From the NCBI RefSeq assembly GCF_901827205.1, contig NZ_LR594675.1, positions 2,356,001 to 2,420,000 on the forward strand: a stretch of 64,000 bases of DNA, read 5' to 3'. The notes beneath the pieces are model-generated. The model had not been told where the DNA came from and searched no databases. It was given only the letters and a program-made list of their open reading frames with translations. This DNA comes from Variovorax sp. PBS-H4 (GTDB lineage Bacteria; Pseudomonadota; Gammaproteobacteria; Burkholderiales; Burkholderiaceae_C). The position numbers were made by a program, and so were the translations under genes. The number at the start of each line of letters is the position of its first letter. The first letter of the stretch is position 1. This document shows positions 45,264 through 53,428 of the stretch, piece by piece.

Positions 45264-46748
45264 TCAGTGCGCCTCGGCCTGCTTGGCCGCAGCGATCACC
45301 GCGCCTTCGTCGTGCTTCGCGCCGTTGAGGAACAGGTTCAGCAGCACCGCCGCCATCGACGCCAGCAGGATGCCGGACTCCACCAGCGAGTGGATCGCGT
45401 GCGGCATCCACTGCTTGAAGTTGGGAGCGATCAGCGGAATCATGCCGACGCCGATCGACACCGCGACGATCATCGCGTTGTGGCGGTTGCCCTTGAAGTC
45501 CACGCCCGAGAGGATGCGGATGCCGGTGGCCGCGACCATGCCGAACATCACCAGGCCCGCGCCGCCCAGCACCACCGTGGGCAGCGACTCGACCAGCGCG
45601 GCCATCTTGGGCAGCAGGCCCAGCACGATCAGGATCACGCCGCCGGCCACGCAGACGAAGCGGCTCTTGATGCCGGTGACGGCCACCAGCCCGACGTTCT
45701 GCGAGAAGCTCGTGTAGGGAAAGGTGTTGAACACGCCGCCGATCAGCGTGCCCAGGCCGTCGGTGCGCAGGCCGCGCGCCAGGTCTTTCTGACCGATGCT
45801 GCGGCCGGTCATTTCCCCGAGCGCAAGGAACATGCCGGTGGACTCGATCATCACGACGATCATGATCAGCGTCATGGTGAGGATGAGGATCGGGTCGAAC
45901 TGCGGCATGCCGAAATGGAAGGGCAGCACCACGTCGACCCAGGCGGCCTTGGCCACCTTCTCGAAGGTCATGAAGCCGAAGAGCGTGGCGACGACCGCGC
46001 CGATCACGATGCCCAGCAGCACCGAGATGTTGGCGACGAAGCCCTTGGCGTACTTGACGATCACCAGGATCGACACGAGCACCAGCGCAGCGATGCCCAG
46101 GCCGCCGAGATCGGCGTACTTCGGATTCGGGACCGAAGGCACGATGGCCAATCCCTTGGGAATCGGCGGCACCGAGCTGCCGGGCGAGGTGACCTCGGCC
46201 AGCCACTTCGCGTAGACCGGGTCGACGAGCGCCGGCGCGGTCGGACCCACGGGGTTGCCGAAGATCCAGTTGATGCCCACACGCATCAGGCTGATGCCGA
46301 TCACCGCGATGATGGTGCCGGTCACCACCGGAGGAAAGAAGCGCAGCATGCGCGAGACCAGCGGCGCGATCAGGATCGAGATCACGCCTGCGCCGATGAT
46401 GGCGCCGAACAGCAGCTGCGCTCCGTTCTGGCCAGGGTTGGCGTTCGCGATCGCGACCATGGGCGCGACCGAGGCAAAGGTCACGCCCATCATCACCGGC
46501 AGCTTGATGCCGAACCATTGCGTGGCGCCCAGCGCCTGGATCAGCGTCGCGATGCCGCAGCAGAACAGGTCGGCCGAGATCAGCAATGCGACCTCGTCAG
46601 GGCTGAGCTTGAGCGCGCGGCCGACGATGAGCGGCACGGCCACTGCGCCGGCGTACATCACCAGCACGTGCTGCAGGCCGAGGACGGTGAGCTTGCCGGC
46701 GGGCAGGCGCTCGTCAACGGGGTGGACGGGGGTAGGGGAAGCAGTCAT
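45264..46748 (-). CDS. NCS2 nucleobase:cation symporter (xanthine/urate type)
   Basis: The start is ATG 46748 with GGAG upstream; an in-frame ATG at 46820 would overlap the operator and is rejected. The 494-residue product has the 14-helix UraA/UapA-like fold. Motifs are GLQHVLVMYAGAVAVPLIVG in helix 1, MIESTGMFLALGEMTGRSIG in helix 8 (family glutamate), GLGTLIGGVFNTFPYTSFSQ (the NTF motif of helix 10, N-T-x-P in purine transporters) and NVGLVAVTGIKSRF after it. NTFPYTSFSQNVG is typical of xanthine/uric acid transporters. A TGTATACA site upstream ties it to the GntR-linked urate genes at 58-62 kb. It likely imports xanthine or urate. Confidence 0.93.
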   Translation of the reverse strand: MTASPTPVHPVDERLPAGKLTVLGLQHVLVMYAGAVAVPLIVGRALKLSPDEVALLISADLFCCGIATLIQALGATQWFGIKLPVMMGVTFASVAPMVAIANANPGQNGAQLLFGAIIGAGVISILIAPLVSRMLRFFPPVVTGTIIAVIGISLMRVGINWIFGNPVGPTAPALVDPVYAKWLAEVTSPGSSVPPIPKGLAIVPSVPNPKYADLGGLGIAALVLVSILVIVKYAKGFVANISVLLGIVIGAVVATLFGFMTFEKVAKAAWVDVVLPFHFGMPQFDPILILTMTLIMIVVMIESTGMFLALGEMTGRSIGQKDLARGLRTDGLGTLIGGVFNTFPYTSFSQNVGLVAVTGIKSRFVCVAGGVILIVLGLLPKMAALVESLPTVVLGGAGLVMFGMVAATGIRILSGVDFKGNRHNAMIVAVSIGVGMIPLIAPNFKQWMPHAIHSLVESGILLASMAAVLLNLFLNGAKHDEGAVIAAAKQAEAH

Positions 46749-46822
46749 GCAGGAAGCTCCTGGCGGATGGCGAGTGGCAAGCCAGGCTGGTTTGCAGCGG
46801 CTCACAGGTTTGTACGCCAAAC

Positions 46823-46830
46823 TGTATACA
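46823..46830. promoter_or_regulatory. Putative GntR operator core TGTATACA before the NCS2 permease
   Basis: TGTATACA lies 75 bases before the permease start, within a wider ACTGTATACAAAA. The same 8-bp palindrome core occurs in the perfect 14-bp palindrome AAGTGTATACACTT at 59218-59231 and 61247-61260. Flanking bases are less conserved than in those two copies, so this would be a weaker site. Confidence 0.55.
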
Positions 46831-46916
46831 AAATATCGTGATGACTGTATGGCGGAAAACCCGGGCCCCTTGGGGGCTGTTCAGTTTCGGGAACTGGTGC
46901 GGCGTATGGCGTGCTT

Positions 46917-46950
46917 GGGTGCGGGTGCGGGTGCGGGTGCGGGTACGGGG
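46917..46950 (+). repeat. GCGGGT hexamer array with G-quadruplex potential
   Basis: Six runs of three or more G (46917, 46923, 46929, 46935, 46941, 46947) are separated by exactly three bases each. The unit GCGGGT is repeated four times from 46921. The plus strand fits a canonical intramolecular G-quadruplex with 3-base loops. It lies about 170 bases upstream of the NCS2 permease start, on the non-coding side, and opens the gene-free stretch 46841-47493. Confidence 0.6.
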
Positions 46951-46971
46951 TGCGTGGTTCCTGCGCGGGCG

Positions 46972-47160
46972 CGGAGGCGTGCGGTATGCCCTGGGCCGGC
47001 CGACGTCGCCGGCCGCTTCGCGGCTGCCCTGCGCTGCTCGCGTCAGGCGGGGTCCGCGCAAACTCGCCTTCGGCTCAAACACGCGCGGCCCTGATCCGCC
47101 TGCCGCTGCGCTGCTCGGCGGCGCCTCAACGGCCAGCCCAGGGCATACCGCACGCCTCCG
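46972..47160. repeat. Long hairpin repeat 1: 31-bp inverted arms
   Basis: The arms 46972-47002 and 47130-47160 are inverted copies with one mismatch in 31. They carry the core CGGTATGCCCTGGGC and enclose a GC-rich, 127-base centre with no open frame of note. It belongs with the two hairpins that follow, filling an otherwise gene-free stretch. It resembles interspersed palindromic elements (REP/MITE-like) but carries no transposase or obvious target-site duplication. Confidence 0.65.
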
Positions 47161-47165
47161 TGGAC

Positions 47166-47230
47166 AGGTCCGGTGCCCTCAACCCGTCCTCTCCTCCGGG
47201 AGAGACGGCCAGGGTGAGAGCACCGGACCT
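47166..47230. repeat. Hairpin repeat 2: AGGTCCGGTGC inverted arms
   Basis: AGGTCCGGTGC (47166-47176) and its exact inverse GCACCGGACCT (47220-47230) enclose 43 bases that hold an inner short hairpin around CTCCTCCGGGAGAG. It sits directly between hairpins 1 and 3. It could act as a bidirectional terminator or be part of the same composite element. Confidence 0.55.
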
Positions 47231-47263
47231 CCAAGGTGCACGCAAAGCCCGAACACCCCCAAG

Positions 47264-47448
47264 CCCGGTATGCGGTGTGGGCCGGGCGACCCCTCTGCGG
47301 CGCCGAGGAGCGCAGCCTTTCGCGGATCAGGGCTCGCGATTGTCTGAGCGAAGCGAGTTCGAGCGAGACCCCGCGAAAGGCGAGCACCGCAGGGAAGCCC
47401 CGAAGGGGCCGCCGCAGTGGGGTCGACCGGCCCGCACCGCATGCCGGG
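47264..47448. repeat. Long hairpin repeat 3: 30-bp inverted arms
   Basis: The arms 47264-47293 and 47419-47448 match in 27 of 30 inverted positions. They share the CGGTATGC and GGGCCGG blocks with hairpin 1, so the two are related copies. The 125-base centre contains GCGAAGCGAGTTCGAGCGAG, itself locally palindromic. It ends 46 bases from the lysR stop codon. I see no gene within it. Confidence 0.6.
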
Positions 47449-47493
47449 CGTGCGTCCAACGACCTGCATTCCCGTGCAGCAAAAGACAAGCAT

Positions 47494-48405
47494 TCAAACA
47501 GACAACGACCCGAGCCGCTCCACCACCATGTCATGCAATCCCTGCGCCGCCGCCGACAAGCTGCCCTCGCGCCGCTGCACCAGGTAGATGCGCCGCGTCA
47601 GCTGCGGCAGCGCCAGCGGCCGGATCGCGATCGTCTCGCGCCTGAACTGGTAGAGCGTGAGCGTGGGCACCACGCTGATGCCGAGGCCCGCCTCGACCAT
47701 GCCCATCACCGTGGCCAGTTGCTCGACCTCCAGCACGGTGTTCATCGCCAAGGGATGAAGCGCGACCTCGAGCGCCTGCCGCACGCTGCTGTTGCGCGTC
47801 ATGTGGATGAAGGAGAAGGGCTGCAGCTTGCGCAGCGTGAGCCGTGGTTCTGTCGCCAGCGGGTGATCGGCGCGGCACACCAGATGGAAGCGGTCGGTGC
47901 ACAGCACCCGCATGCGCAGCTCCGCGAGGTCGGCCGCGCGGCTGCCCGCGGCGGCCAGGGCGAAGTCGGCTAGGCCGCCGCGCACGAGGTCGATGCAGGC
48001 GTCCGACAGCTGGTCGCTCAGCTGCAGCTCGATGCCGGGCCATTGCCCGTGAAAGTCAGAGAACAGCGTGGGTAGCCAGCCGGCCGCCAGCGAGGGCAGG
48101 GCGGCGACGTGCACGCGGCCCTTGCGCCGCTCCACGTGGTCGCCGAGGTCGCCGATCGCGCGCTCGACATCGGCCAGCAGCCGCCGCGCCGAGGCTTCGA
48201 ACAGACGGCCCTCGGGCGTGAGCTGCACGCTGCGCGTGTTGCGGTCGAACAGCCTCGCGCCCACCTCCTGCTCCAGCGACCGGATGAGCGTGCTGAAGGC
48301 CGGCTGCGACAGATGGCAGGCCTGCGCGGCGCGGGTGAAGTTGGGGAGGTCGACCAAAGCAACGAAGGCGCGCAGCTGGCGGGTGGAAAGCTCCGTGGCA
48401 GCCAT
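47494..48405 (-). CDS. LysR-family transcriptional regulator
   Basis: This 303-residue protein has an N-terminal winged HTH (LSTRQLRAFVALVDLPNFTR, then AAQACHLSQPAFSTLIRSLE and LFDRNTRSVQLTPEGRLF). A co-inducer-binding domain follows (residues about 90-300), with VHVAALPSLAAGWLPTLFSD and a GLGISVVPTL switch-type segment. It is divergent from the AtuA-like gene, with paired inverted repeats in the 108-base gap. The standard reading is activation of the AtuA-like/Bug operon in the presence of its substrate. Behind its stop codon lie the hairpin repeats. Confidence 0.94.
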   Translation of the reverse strand: MAATELSTRQLRAFVALVDLPNFTRAAQACHLSQPAFSTLIRSLEQEVGARLFDRNTRSVQLTPEGRLFEASARRLLADVERAIGDLGDHVERRKGRVHVAALPSLAAGWLPTLFSDFHGQWPGIELQLSDQLSDACIDLVRGGLADFALAAAGSRAADLAELRMRVLCTDRFHLVCRADHPLATEPRLTLRKLQPFSFIHMTRNSSVRQALEVALHPLAMNTVLEVEQLATVMGMVEAGLGISVVPTLTLYQFRRETIAIRPLALPQLTRRIYLVQRREGSLSAAAQGLHDMVVERLGSLSV

Positions 48406-48432
48406 GATTCGTCTGTTCCTCTATTGATCTGG

Positions 48433-48472
48433 AAATCGAATAAGCCGATCCGAAGTTTCGATTTTACGGATC
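48433..48472. promoter_or_regulatory. LysR-type operator: two interleaved inverted repeats
   Basis: AAATCGAA (48433-48440) pairs with TTCGATTT (48457-48464), and GATCCG (48447-48452) pairs with CGGATC (48467-48472), both exactly. The site is central in the lysR-atuA-like gap. Downstream, TACATT in GCCTACATTC (48483-48492) would serve as the -10 for the AtuA-like gene. The layout fits a LysR tetramer contacting recognition and activation sites. Confidence 0.6.
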
Positions 48473-48513
48473 ACCGCGGAGTGCCTACATTCACTTCACG
48501 ACATGAGACACCC

Positions 48514-49899
48514 ATGAGCCCATCGCCCGCCCCCTCCCTGCTCATCGGCTGCGCCGCCGGCTTCTCGGGTGACCGCACCGACGCTGCAGTCGCCGTCGTT
48601 GACACGCTCGTCGCCCGGCTTGCCCGCGGGCCTGCAGGCCAGCGCGGCTTCCTCATTTTCGAAACGCTCGCCGAGCGCACGCTGGCCCTGGCGCAATTGC
48701 GCCGCCGCGCTGATCCCGAAGCGGGCTACGAGCCCCTGCTCGAAGCCATGCTGCGCCCGGTGCTGGCGCGTTGCCTCGCGCACGGCATCCGCATCGTCAG
48801 CAACTTTGGCGCTGCCCACCCGCGTGCGGCGGCGCGCCGTATCGCTCGCCTGGCCCGCGAGCTCGGCGCGCCGGCACCGCGTGTTGCGGTGGTGGAGGGC
48901 GACGATCTCTCGGGCCCCTCGCATCGCGCCTTGTTGCGCGAGCAACTGGGCTCGGCGATGGACGGAATGCGCGTGGTCAGCGCCAACGCTTATATCGGCG
49001 CGGAGCCGATCGCCGCCGCGCTCGATGCCGGCGCGCAGATCGTGGTCTGCGGGCGCGTGGCCGATCCCTCGCTCACGGTGGGTCCTGCGATGTCGCATTT
49101 CGGCTGGCGCGCCGACGACTGGCAGCGCCTCGGCCGCGCCACCATGGCCGGCCACCTGCTCGAATGCGGCGCGCAGGCCTGCGGCGGCTACTTTGCCGAC
49201 CCGGGCTACAAGGATGTCCCGGGACTGGATTCGATCGGCTTCCCGATCGCCGAGATCGACGCCGATGGCGGGTGCACGCTCGGCAAGGCCGAGGGCACCG
49301 GCGGCTTCGTGAGCCAGGCCACGGTGAAGGAGCAGCTGCTCTACGAGGTGCACGACCCCGCGGCCTATCTCACACCCGACGTGGTGGCCGACATCGGCGA
49401 GGCCGAGGTGTGCGCCGCCGGTGCGGATCGCGTCACGCTGTCGGGCGTGCGCGGCCACGCGCGCCCGGCGCACTACAAGGTCAACGTCTGCTACGAGGGC
49501 GGCTGGCTGGCCGAGGGCGAAATCTCCTATGCCGGCGCACGCGCCGAGGGCCGCGCCAGGCTCGCGGCCGATATCCTGCGCAGCCGCCTCGCCGGCTTGC
49601 AATTGCGCGTCGACCTGATCGGTGCCATCAGCATCCTGGCCGACGACGCCGGCCGCGCACTGTCGGCCACGCCCGCGGGCAGCGCGCGCGATGTGCGGCT
49701 GCGAGTGGCGGCGGTGCACGATGAACGCACGCAGGCCGAGCGGCTCACGCGCGAGGTGATGGCGCTCTACACCTGCGGTCCGGCCGGCGGCGGCGGCGTG
49801 CGCACCGCGCTCACGCCGCGCCTCAACATCCACTCGTGCCTGCTGCCTCGCGAGCTGGTGCCGGTGCGCTTCGAAATGCTCGAGGAGGAGCAGCCATGA
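48514..49899 (+). CDS. AtuA-family (DUF1446) acyl-group catabolism protein
   Basis: The start is ATG 48514. This 461-residue protein matches the AtuA/DUF1446 family. Motifs are LIGCAAGFSGDRTDAAVAVV near the start, RIVSNFGAAHPRAAARRIAR, GAQIVVCGRVADPSLTVGPA, GKAEGTGGFVSQATVKEQLL and ALYTCGPAGGGGVRTALTPR at the end. AtuA is required for acyclic terpene utilisation in Pseudomonas, but the family is widespread and its enzymatic role is unclear. It overlaps the small AtuA-related gene by four bases and is followed by a Bug receptor, with LysR divergent. It probably serves catabolism of an unidentified branched carboxylic acid. Confidence 0.9.
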   Translation: MSPSPAPSLLIGCAAGFSGDRTDAAVAVVDTLVARLARGPAGQRGFLIFETLAERTLALAQLRRRADPEAGYEPLLEAMLRPVLARCLAHGIRIVSNFGAAHPRAAARRIARLARELGAPAPRVAVVEGDDLSGPSHRALLREQLGSAMDGMRVVSANAYIGAEPIAAALDAGAQIVVCGRVADPSLTVGPAMSHFGWRADDWQRLGRATMAGHLLECGAQACGGYFADPGYKDVPGLDSIGFPIAEIDADGGCTLGKAEGTGGFVSQATVKEQLLYEVHDPAAYLTPDVVADIGEAEVCAAGADRVTLSGVRGHARPAHYKVNVCYEGGWLAEGEISYAGARAEGRARLAADILRSRLAGLQLRVDLIGAISILADDAGRALSATPAGSARDVRLRVAAVHDERTQAERLTREVMALYTCGPAGGGGVRTALTPRLNIHSCLLPRELVPVRFEMLEEEQP

Positions 49900-50270
49900 C
49901 AGGCACGCAGCCGCTGCATCGCGTCCCGCTGTTCCGCGCGGCCCATGGCCGCACCGGCGACAAGGGCGACCGCTCGAACATCAGCGTGATCGCGTGGCAT
50001 CCGGAGCTCTATCCGTTGCTGGTCGAGCAGATCACCCAGGAGGCCGTGGCCGCGCAGTTTCGCCACCGCGCGCCCAGCCGCGTGCAGCGCTTCTTGCTGC
50101 CACGCCTCGGCGCCATGAACTTCGTGCTCGACGGCGTGCTGGATGGCGGCGTCAACGATGCGCTCAACCTCGATGCACACGGCAAGGCGTTGTCCTTCCT
50201 GCTGCTGGACATGCCGCTCGAGGTCCCGGATTCGCTGCTGCACCGGCTGGTCGGCCCACCCGAAGGCTGA
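49896..50270 (+). CDS. AtuA-related small C-terminal partner protein
   Basis: ATG 49896 overlaps the AtuA-like stop (ATGA). The 124-residue product has the pattern of the short domain found fused to, or encoded after, AtuA: LFRAAHGRTGDKGDRSNISV, then FVLDGVLDGGVNDALNLDAH and GKALSFLLLDMPLEVP. In many genomes the two are fused as one long protein, so this is a split form and the two probably work as one complex. There is no known catalytic motif. The ribosome site lies within the preceding coding end (GAGGAGCAG). Confidence 0.88.
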   Translation: MTGTQPLHRVPLFRAAHGRTGDKGDRSNISVIAWHPELYPLLVEQITQEAVAAQFRHRAPSRVQRFLLPRLGAMNFVLDGVLDGGVNDALNLDAHGKALSFLLLDMPLEVPDSLLHRLVGPPEG

Positions 50271-50323
50271 GCGCCACGCCCGTTTTTATTTTTTCATTCA
50301 ACGACCCCAAGGAGACAACGAGC

Positions 50324-51295
50324 ATGATCCGATTCCGAGTGCCTACCCTTACGCTGATCCTTGCCGCGCTGGTGGCCACAGGCGGCGCGGCGGCCCAAGG
50401 CTTTCCCGAGAAGCCCATCACCTTCGTCGTGCCCTTCGCGGCCGGCAGCGCGACCGACCAGATCGCCCGCGCGCTGGGCAACGGCGTCACGGCCGAGACC
50501 AGGCAGCCCGTGGTGATCGACAACAAGGCCGGCGCGAGCGGCTTCATCGCCTCTCAGCAGGTCGCCAAGGCGGCGCCCGATGGCTACACGGTGCTCATCA
50601 CCACCAACACCACGCACGCAGCCAACGAGCACCTGTTCAAGAAGCTGCCCTACGACCCGGTGAAGGACTTCGCGCCGGTGGCCGCACTGGGCAAGGGCGG
50701 CCAGATCATGGTGGTCCGGCCCGACTTTCCGGCCAAGACGGTGGCCGAGTTCGTCGCACTCGCGAAGAAGGAGCCGGGCAAGCACAGCTTCGGCAGCGGC
50801 AGCTCGTCGAGCCGCATGGCGGGCGAGCTGTTGCAGCAACTGGCGGACATCAAGCTGCTGCACGTGCCGTACAAGAGCAACCCGCTGGCCGTGACGGACC
50901 TCCTCGGCGGGCAGATCGACATGATGATTACCGACACCGCGACTGGCCTGCCTCAGGTCAAGGCCGGCAAGCTTCGCGCACTGGGTGTCTCCGGCGCCAA
51001 GCGCTCGCCGCTCGCGCCCGACGTGCCCACCATTGCCGAGGCTGGCGTCAAGGGTTACGAGATGGGCTACTGGTTCGCGGCCTATGCGCCTGCGAAGACG
51101 CCGCCGGCAGTGGTGAAGCGGCTCAACGAGCTGCTGGTCAAGGCGGCGAAGAGCGATGCCGCCAGGACCGCCTTCTACGAGCCGACCGGCACCGAGGTGT
51201 TCACCGGCACGCCGGAGGAGCTGGCGAAATTCCAGGCGGCCGAGTCGCAGAAGTGGGGCCGCATCGTGAAGGCGGCGGGCATCGAGGCCGAGTAG
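50324..51295 (+). CDS. Bug/TctC-family periplasmic solute-binding protein
   Basis: AAGGAG precedes ATG 50324. A signal peptide (LTLILAALVATGGAAAQ) precedes a TctC-type fold. Signature stretches are FPEKPITFVVPFAAGSATDQ, VVIDNKAGASGFIASQQVAK, APDGYTVLITTNTTHAANEH and DMMITDTATGLPQVKAGKLR. At 323 residues it is a standard length. Bug proteins bind carboxylic acids, and many have no cognate transporter; none is encoded here. Genetic linkage to the LysR/AtuA-like genes suggests it binds the same substrate. A weak ACCCCT/AGGGGGT hairpin at 51343-51358 may end the operon. Confidence 0.95.
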   Translation: MIRFRVPTLTLILAALVATGGAAAQGFPEKPITFVVPFAAGSATDQIARALGNGVTAETRQPVVIDNKAGASGFIASQQVAKAAPDGYTVLITTNTTHAANEHLFKKLPYDPVKDFAPVAALGKGGQIMVVRPDFPAKTVAEFVALAKKEPGKHSFGSGSSSSRMAGELLQQLADIKLLHVPYKSNPLAVTDLLGGQIDMMITDTATGLPQVKAGKLRALGVSGAKRSPLAPDVPTIAEAGVKGYEMGYWFAAYAPAKTPPAVVKRLNELLVKAAKSDAARTAFYEPTGTEVFTGTPEELAKFQAAESQKWGRIVKAAGIEAE

Positions 51296-51459
51296 ACCTG
51301 TCTCTGCTTGTAAGGCGCGGTGAGTACTTAAGTTTCGAAAATACCCCTGGAAGGGGGTGACTTGATGCGAACGCGCCACGGGGAGTCCATGGATGCCTGT
51401 TTGACGGGCATTCCGTCGGAACGCCCGCAGGGCCTCGCACGGATGAGTTGCTCTCTGGG

Positions 51460-51548
51460 TTTTCCACAACGTTATCCACGGGCCCGGGGGATAAATTTCC
51501 CTCTGACCGGAGCTCTCGAAGGCGGGCCCGGCTCGGGACTTAGCCACA
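51460..51548. other. Three DnaA-box-like sites in a 381-bp gene-free stretch
   Basis: TTTTCCACA (51460-51468), TTATCCACG (51472-51480) and TTAGCCACA (51540-51548) each match the DnaA box TTATCCACA in eight of nine positions, all on the same strand. ATAAATTT lies between them (51491-51498) and ACAAATAATT just after. The stretch 51296-51676 carries no supported gene. It may be a DnaA-titrating site, a replication-origin relic or chance in GC-rich DNA. Confidence 0.4.
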
Positions 51549-51676
51549 CGCCCGGCTAACAAATAATTCACGGCCTGACAAGCGCGTTACCGACAAAAGA
51601 CACAGGCGAGAAATGGGGTCCGGCAGTGGCCTCCGTCGTCGTCCAGCAGCCCCAAACTCCTAAACGTCAGAATTCA

Positions 51677-53074
51677 TCAGTTTTGCGCTGGCTCCGCCTC
51701 CAACGGCCGCAAGCTGCCCAGCACCGTCGGCAGCAGCTCCGACACCGTGGGATGGATGAACACGGCGCGCTGCAGGGTGGACACCGGCCGCCGCGCATAC
51801 ATCAGCGTCAGCAACGCGTGCACTGCCTCGTCGGCTTCCACGCCCAGCAGCGTGGCGCCGACCAGGTGACGCGTCTGCGCATCCACCAGGACGCGCAGGA
51901 AGCCTTGCTCCTCGCCTTTTTGCACCGCACGCCCGACCCGGGACATGGGACGCTCGCCGATCAGCGTCGGCCGGCCCGACCGCAGCGCCTCGCCGACGGT
52001 GATGCCGATGCGTGCGAGCGGCGGATCGGTGTAGAGCGCATAGGCTGGAATGCGATCCCCCACGCGCCGCGGGTCGTCGTCCAGCAGGTTGGCGGCGACG
52101 ATCTCGAAGTCGTTGTAGGCCGTGTGCGTGAAGGCGCCGCGGCCGTTGCACTCGCCAAGCGCCCAGATGCCTCGTACCGAGGAGCGCAGTTGGTCGTCGA
52201 CTTCGATGAACCCGCGTTCGTCGATCTTGACCCCGGCATGCTCCAGCCCGAGGTCGTCGGTGTTGGGACGGCGGCCGGTGGCGTTGAGCACGTGCGTGCA
52301 CTGCAGCTCGTCCTGGTCATCGCCGCATCGCCAGCGCGCTGCAATGCGCTCGCCCTCGCGCCGCAGGGCAAAGCATTCGGTACCCGTGCGGATCTCGACG
52401 CCCTCGCGCTCGAGGATCTCCTGCAAGGCGGCTGCGACGTCCGCGTCCTCGCGCGGCACGATCTGCGCGCCGCGCTGCAGCACGGTCACGCGCGAGCCGA
52501 AGCGCCTGAACATCTGGGCGAACTCCAGTCCCACGTAGCTGCCCCCTACCACGCCTAGATGTTCGGGCAGGCGGTCGAGCGCCATGAGTGACGAGTTGTT
52601 CAGCACGTCCACGCCATTGCGGATGTCGGGCGCCAGCTCGCTCGCGCGGCCGCCCACGTTCACGAAGACGCGTTCGCTGAGCAACAGCCGATCGCCCACG
52701 CGGACCGCGCCCGGCCCTTCGAAGCGCGCATGGCCCTGGATCACCGTGACGCCTGGCATGCCCCGCAGCCATTTCTCGACGTTCTCGCTCGATTGGCCGG
52801 AGATCCGGCTCTTGCGCGCCATCACCGCGCCGAAGTCCACCGCGGCCTCGCCCCGGATCGAGATGCCGTAGTCCTCGCTCCGATGCATCAGCGCCGCCAC
52901 GTGCGCGCTCGCCACCATCGCCTTGGTCGGGATGCAGCCGGTGTTGACGCAGGTGCCGCCGAAGCGATGGCGTTCCACCATCGCGACGCGCTGGCCGGCG
53001 CGCGAGAAGCGATCGGCCAGTGCGGGACCGGCCTGGCCAGCGCCGATGACGATGGCGTCGAATTGCTCTTGCAT
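51677..53074 (-). CDS. Flavin-dependent pyridine nucleotide-disulfide oxidoreductase (mercuric-reductase-like)
   Basis: The start is ATG 53074, six bases after AGGAG; the ATG at 53080 abuts that site. In this 465-residue protein, FAD binding (DAIVIGAGQAGPALADRFS) is followed by the redox-active motif GGTCVNTGCIPTKAM. NAD(P)H binding is GVVGGSYVGLEFAQMF, FAD is also contacted at GIWALGECNGRGAFTHTAYN, and the dimerisation domain has RAVFIHPTVSELLPTVLG with the His-Glu pair. This is the mercuric reductase/lipoamide dehydrogenase superfamily but lacks the MerA N-terminal metal domain and C-terminal Cys pair. It is a probable quinone or thiol reductase. It stands alone; the 53075-53428 gap has a short GGCGCTT-type repeat only. 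Confidence 0.92.
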   Translation of the reverse strand: MQEQFDAIVIGAGQAGPALADRFSRAGQRVAMVERHRFGGTCVNTGCIPTKAMVASAHVAALMHRSEDYGISIRGEAAVDFGAVMARKSRISGQSSENVEKWLRGMPGVTVIQGHARFEGPGAVRVGDRLLLSERVFVNVGGRASELAPDIRNGVDVLNNSSLMALDRLPEHLGVVGGSYVGLEFAQMFRRFGSRVTVLQRGAQIVPREDADVAAALQEILEREGVEIRTGTECFALRREGERIAARWRCGDDQDELQCTHVLNATGRRPNTDDLGLEHAGVKIDERGFIEVDDQLRSSVRGIWALGECNGRGAFTHTAYNDFEIVAANLLDDDPRRVGDRIPAYALYTDPPLARIGITVGEALRSGRPTLIGERPMSRVGRAVQKGEEQGFLRVLVDAQTRHLVGATLLGVEADEAVHALLTLMYARRPVSTLQRAVFIHPTVSELLPTVLGSLRPLEAEPAQN

Positions 53075-53274
53075 GTGCATCTCCTTGCAATGCGGGCAGT
53101 GTCTCAGGGCGTGCGCGCCCTGACCAGATCCAGTTGCCCGTTGCTCGGCATCCGGAGTGCGCGCCACCACGGAACGCCTTGCCTCAGTAGGTGCGCGCCT
53201 ACAAGCAAAACGTACGCACGTGAAGGGCTGTCCGCCCACGCATGCCTCACGATGAAAGCCCGAGCATCTCGCCT

Positions 53275-53308
53275 GGCGCGTGGCGCCTGGCGCTTGGCGC
53301 TTGGTGCA
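53275..53308 (+). repeat. Short TGGCGCN tandem repeat in intergenic DNA
   Basis: Four 7-base units (TGGCGCG, TGGCGCC, TGGCGCT, TGGCGCT) and a partial fifth lie in the 354-base gap between the flavin reductase and the WbsX-like gene. No promoter or terminator is clear in the gap. CGTACG-type palindromes occur nearby without a known role. Confidence 0.4.
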
Positions 53309-53428
53309 GGCGTACACACACGAACATGAGGAAACGAGTATGGGAATCGACCTAGGCCGAACCGAGGCGCAAGCCGGTGTCGCACCGCACGCACATTGGA
53401 CTGCGCCGCTTGAACGCGGGTCGCGCTC

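Noticed and set aside
46972..47448. An insertion sequence or CRISPR array in the hairpin stretch
   Set aside because: There is no transposase, no direct repeats of equal spacing and no spacer pattern; the structure is inverted repeats only.
51362..51559. A 65-codon plus-strand frame in the DnaA-box-like gap
   Set aside because: There is no ribosome site and no protein-like pattern, and it spans the boxes and hairpin.
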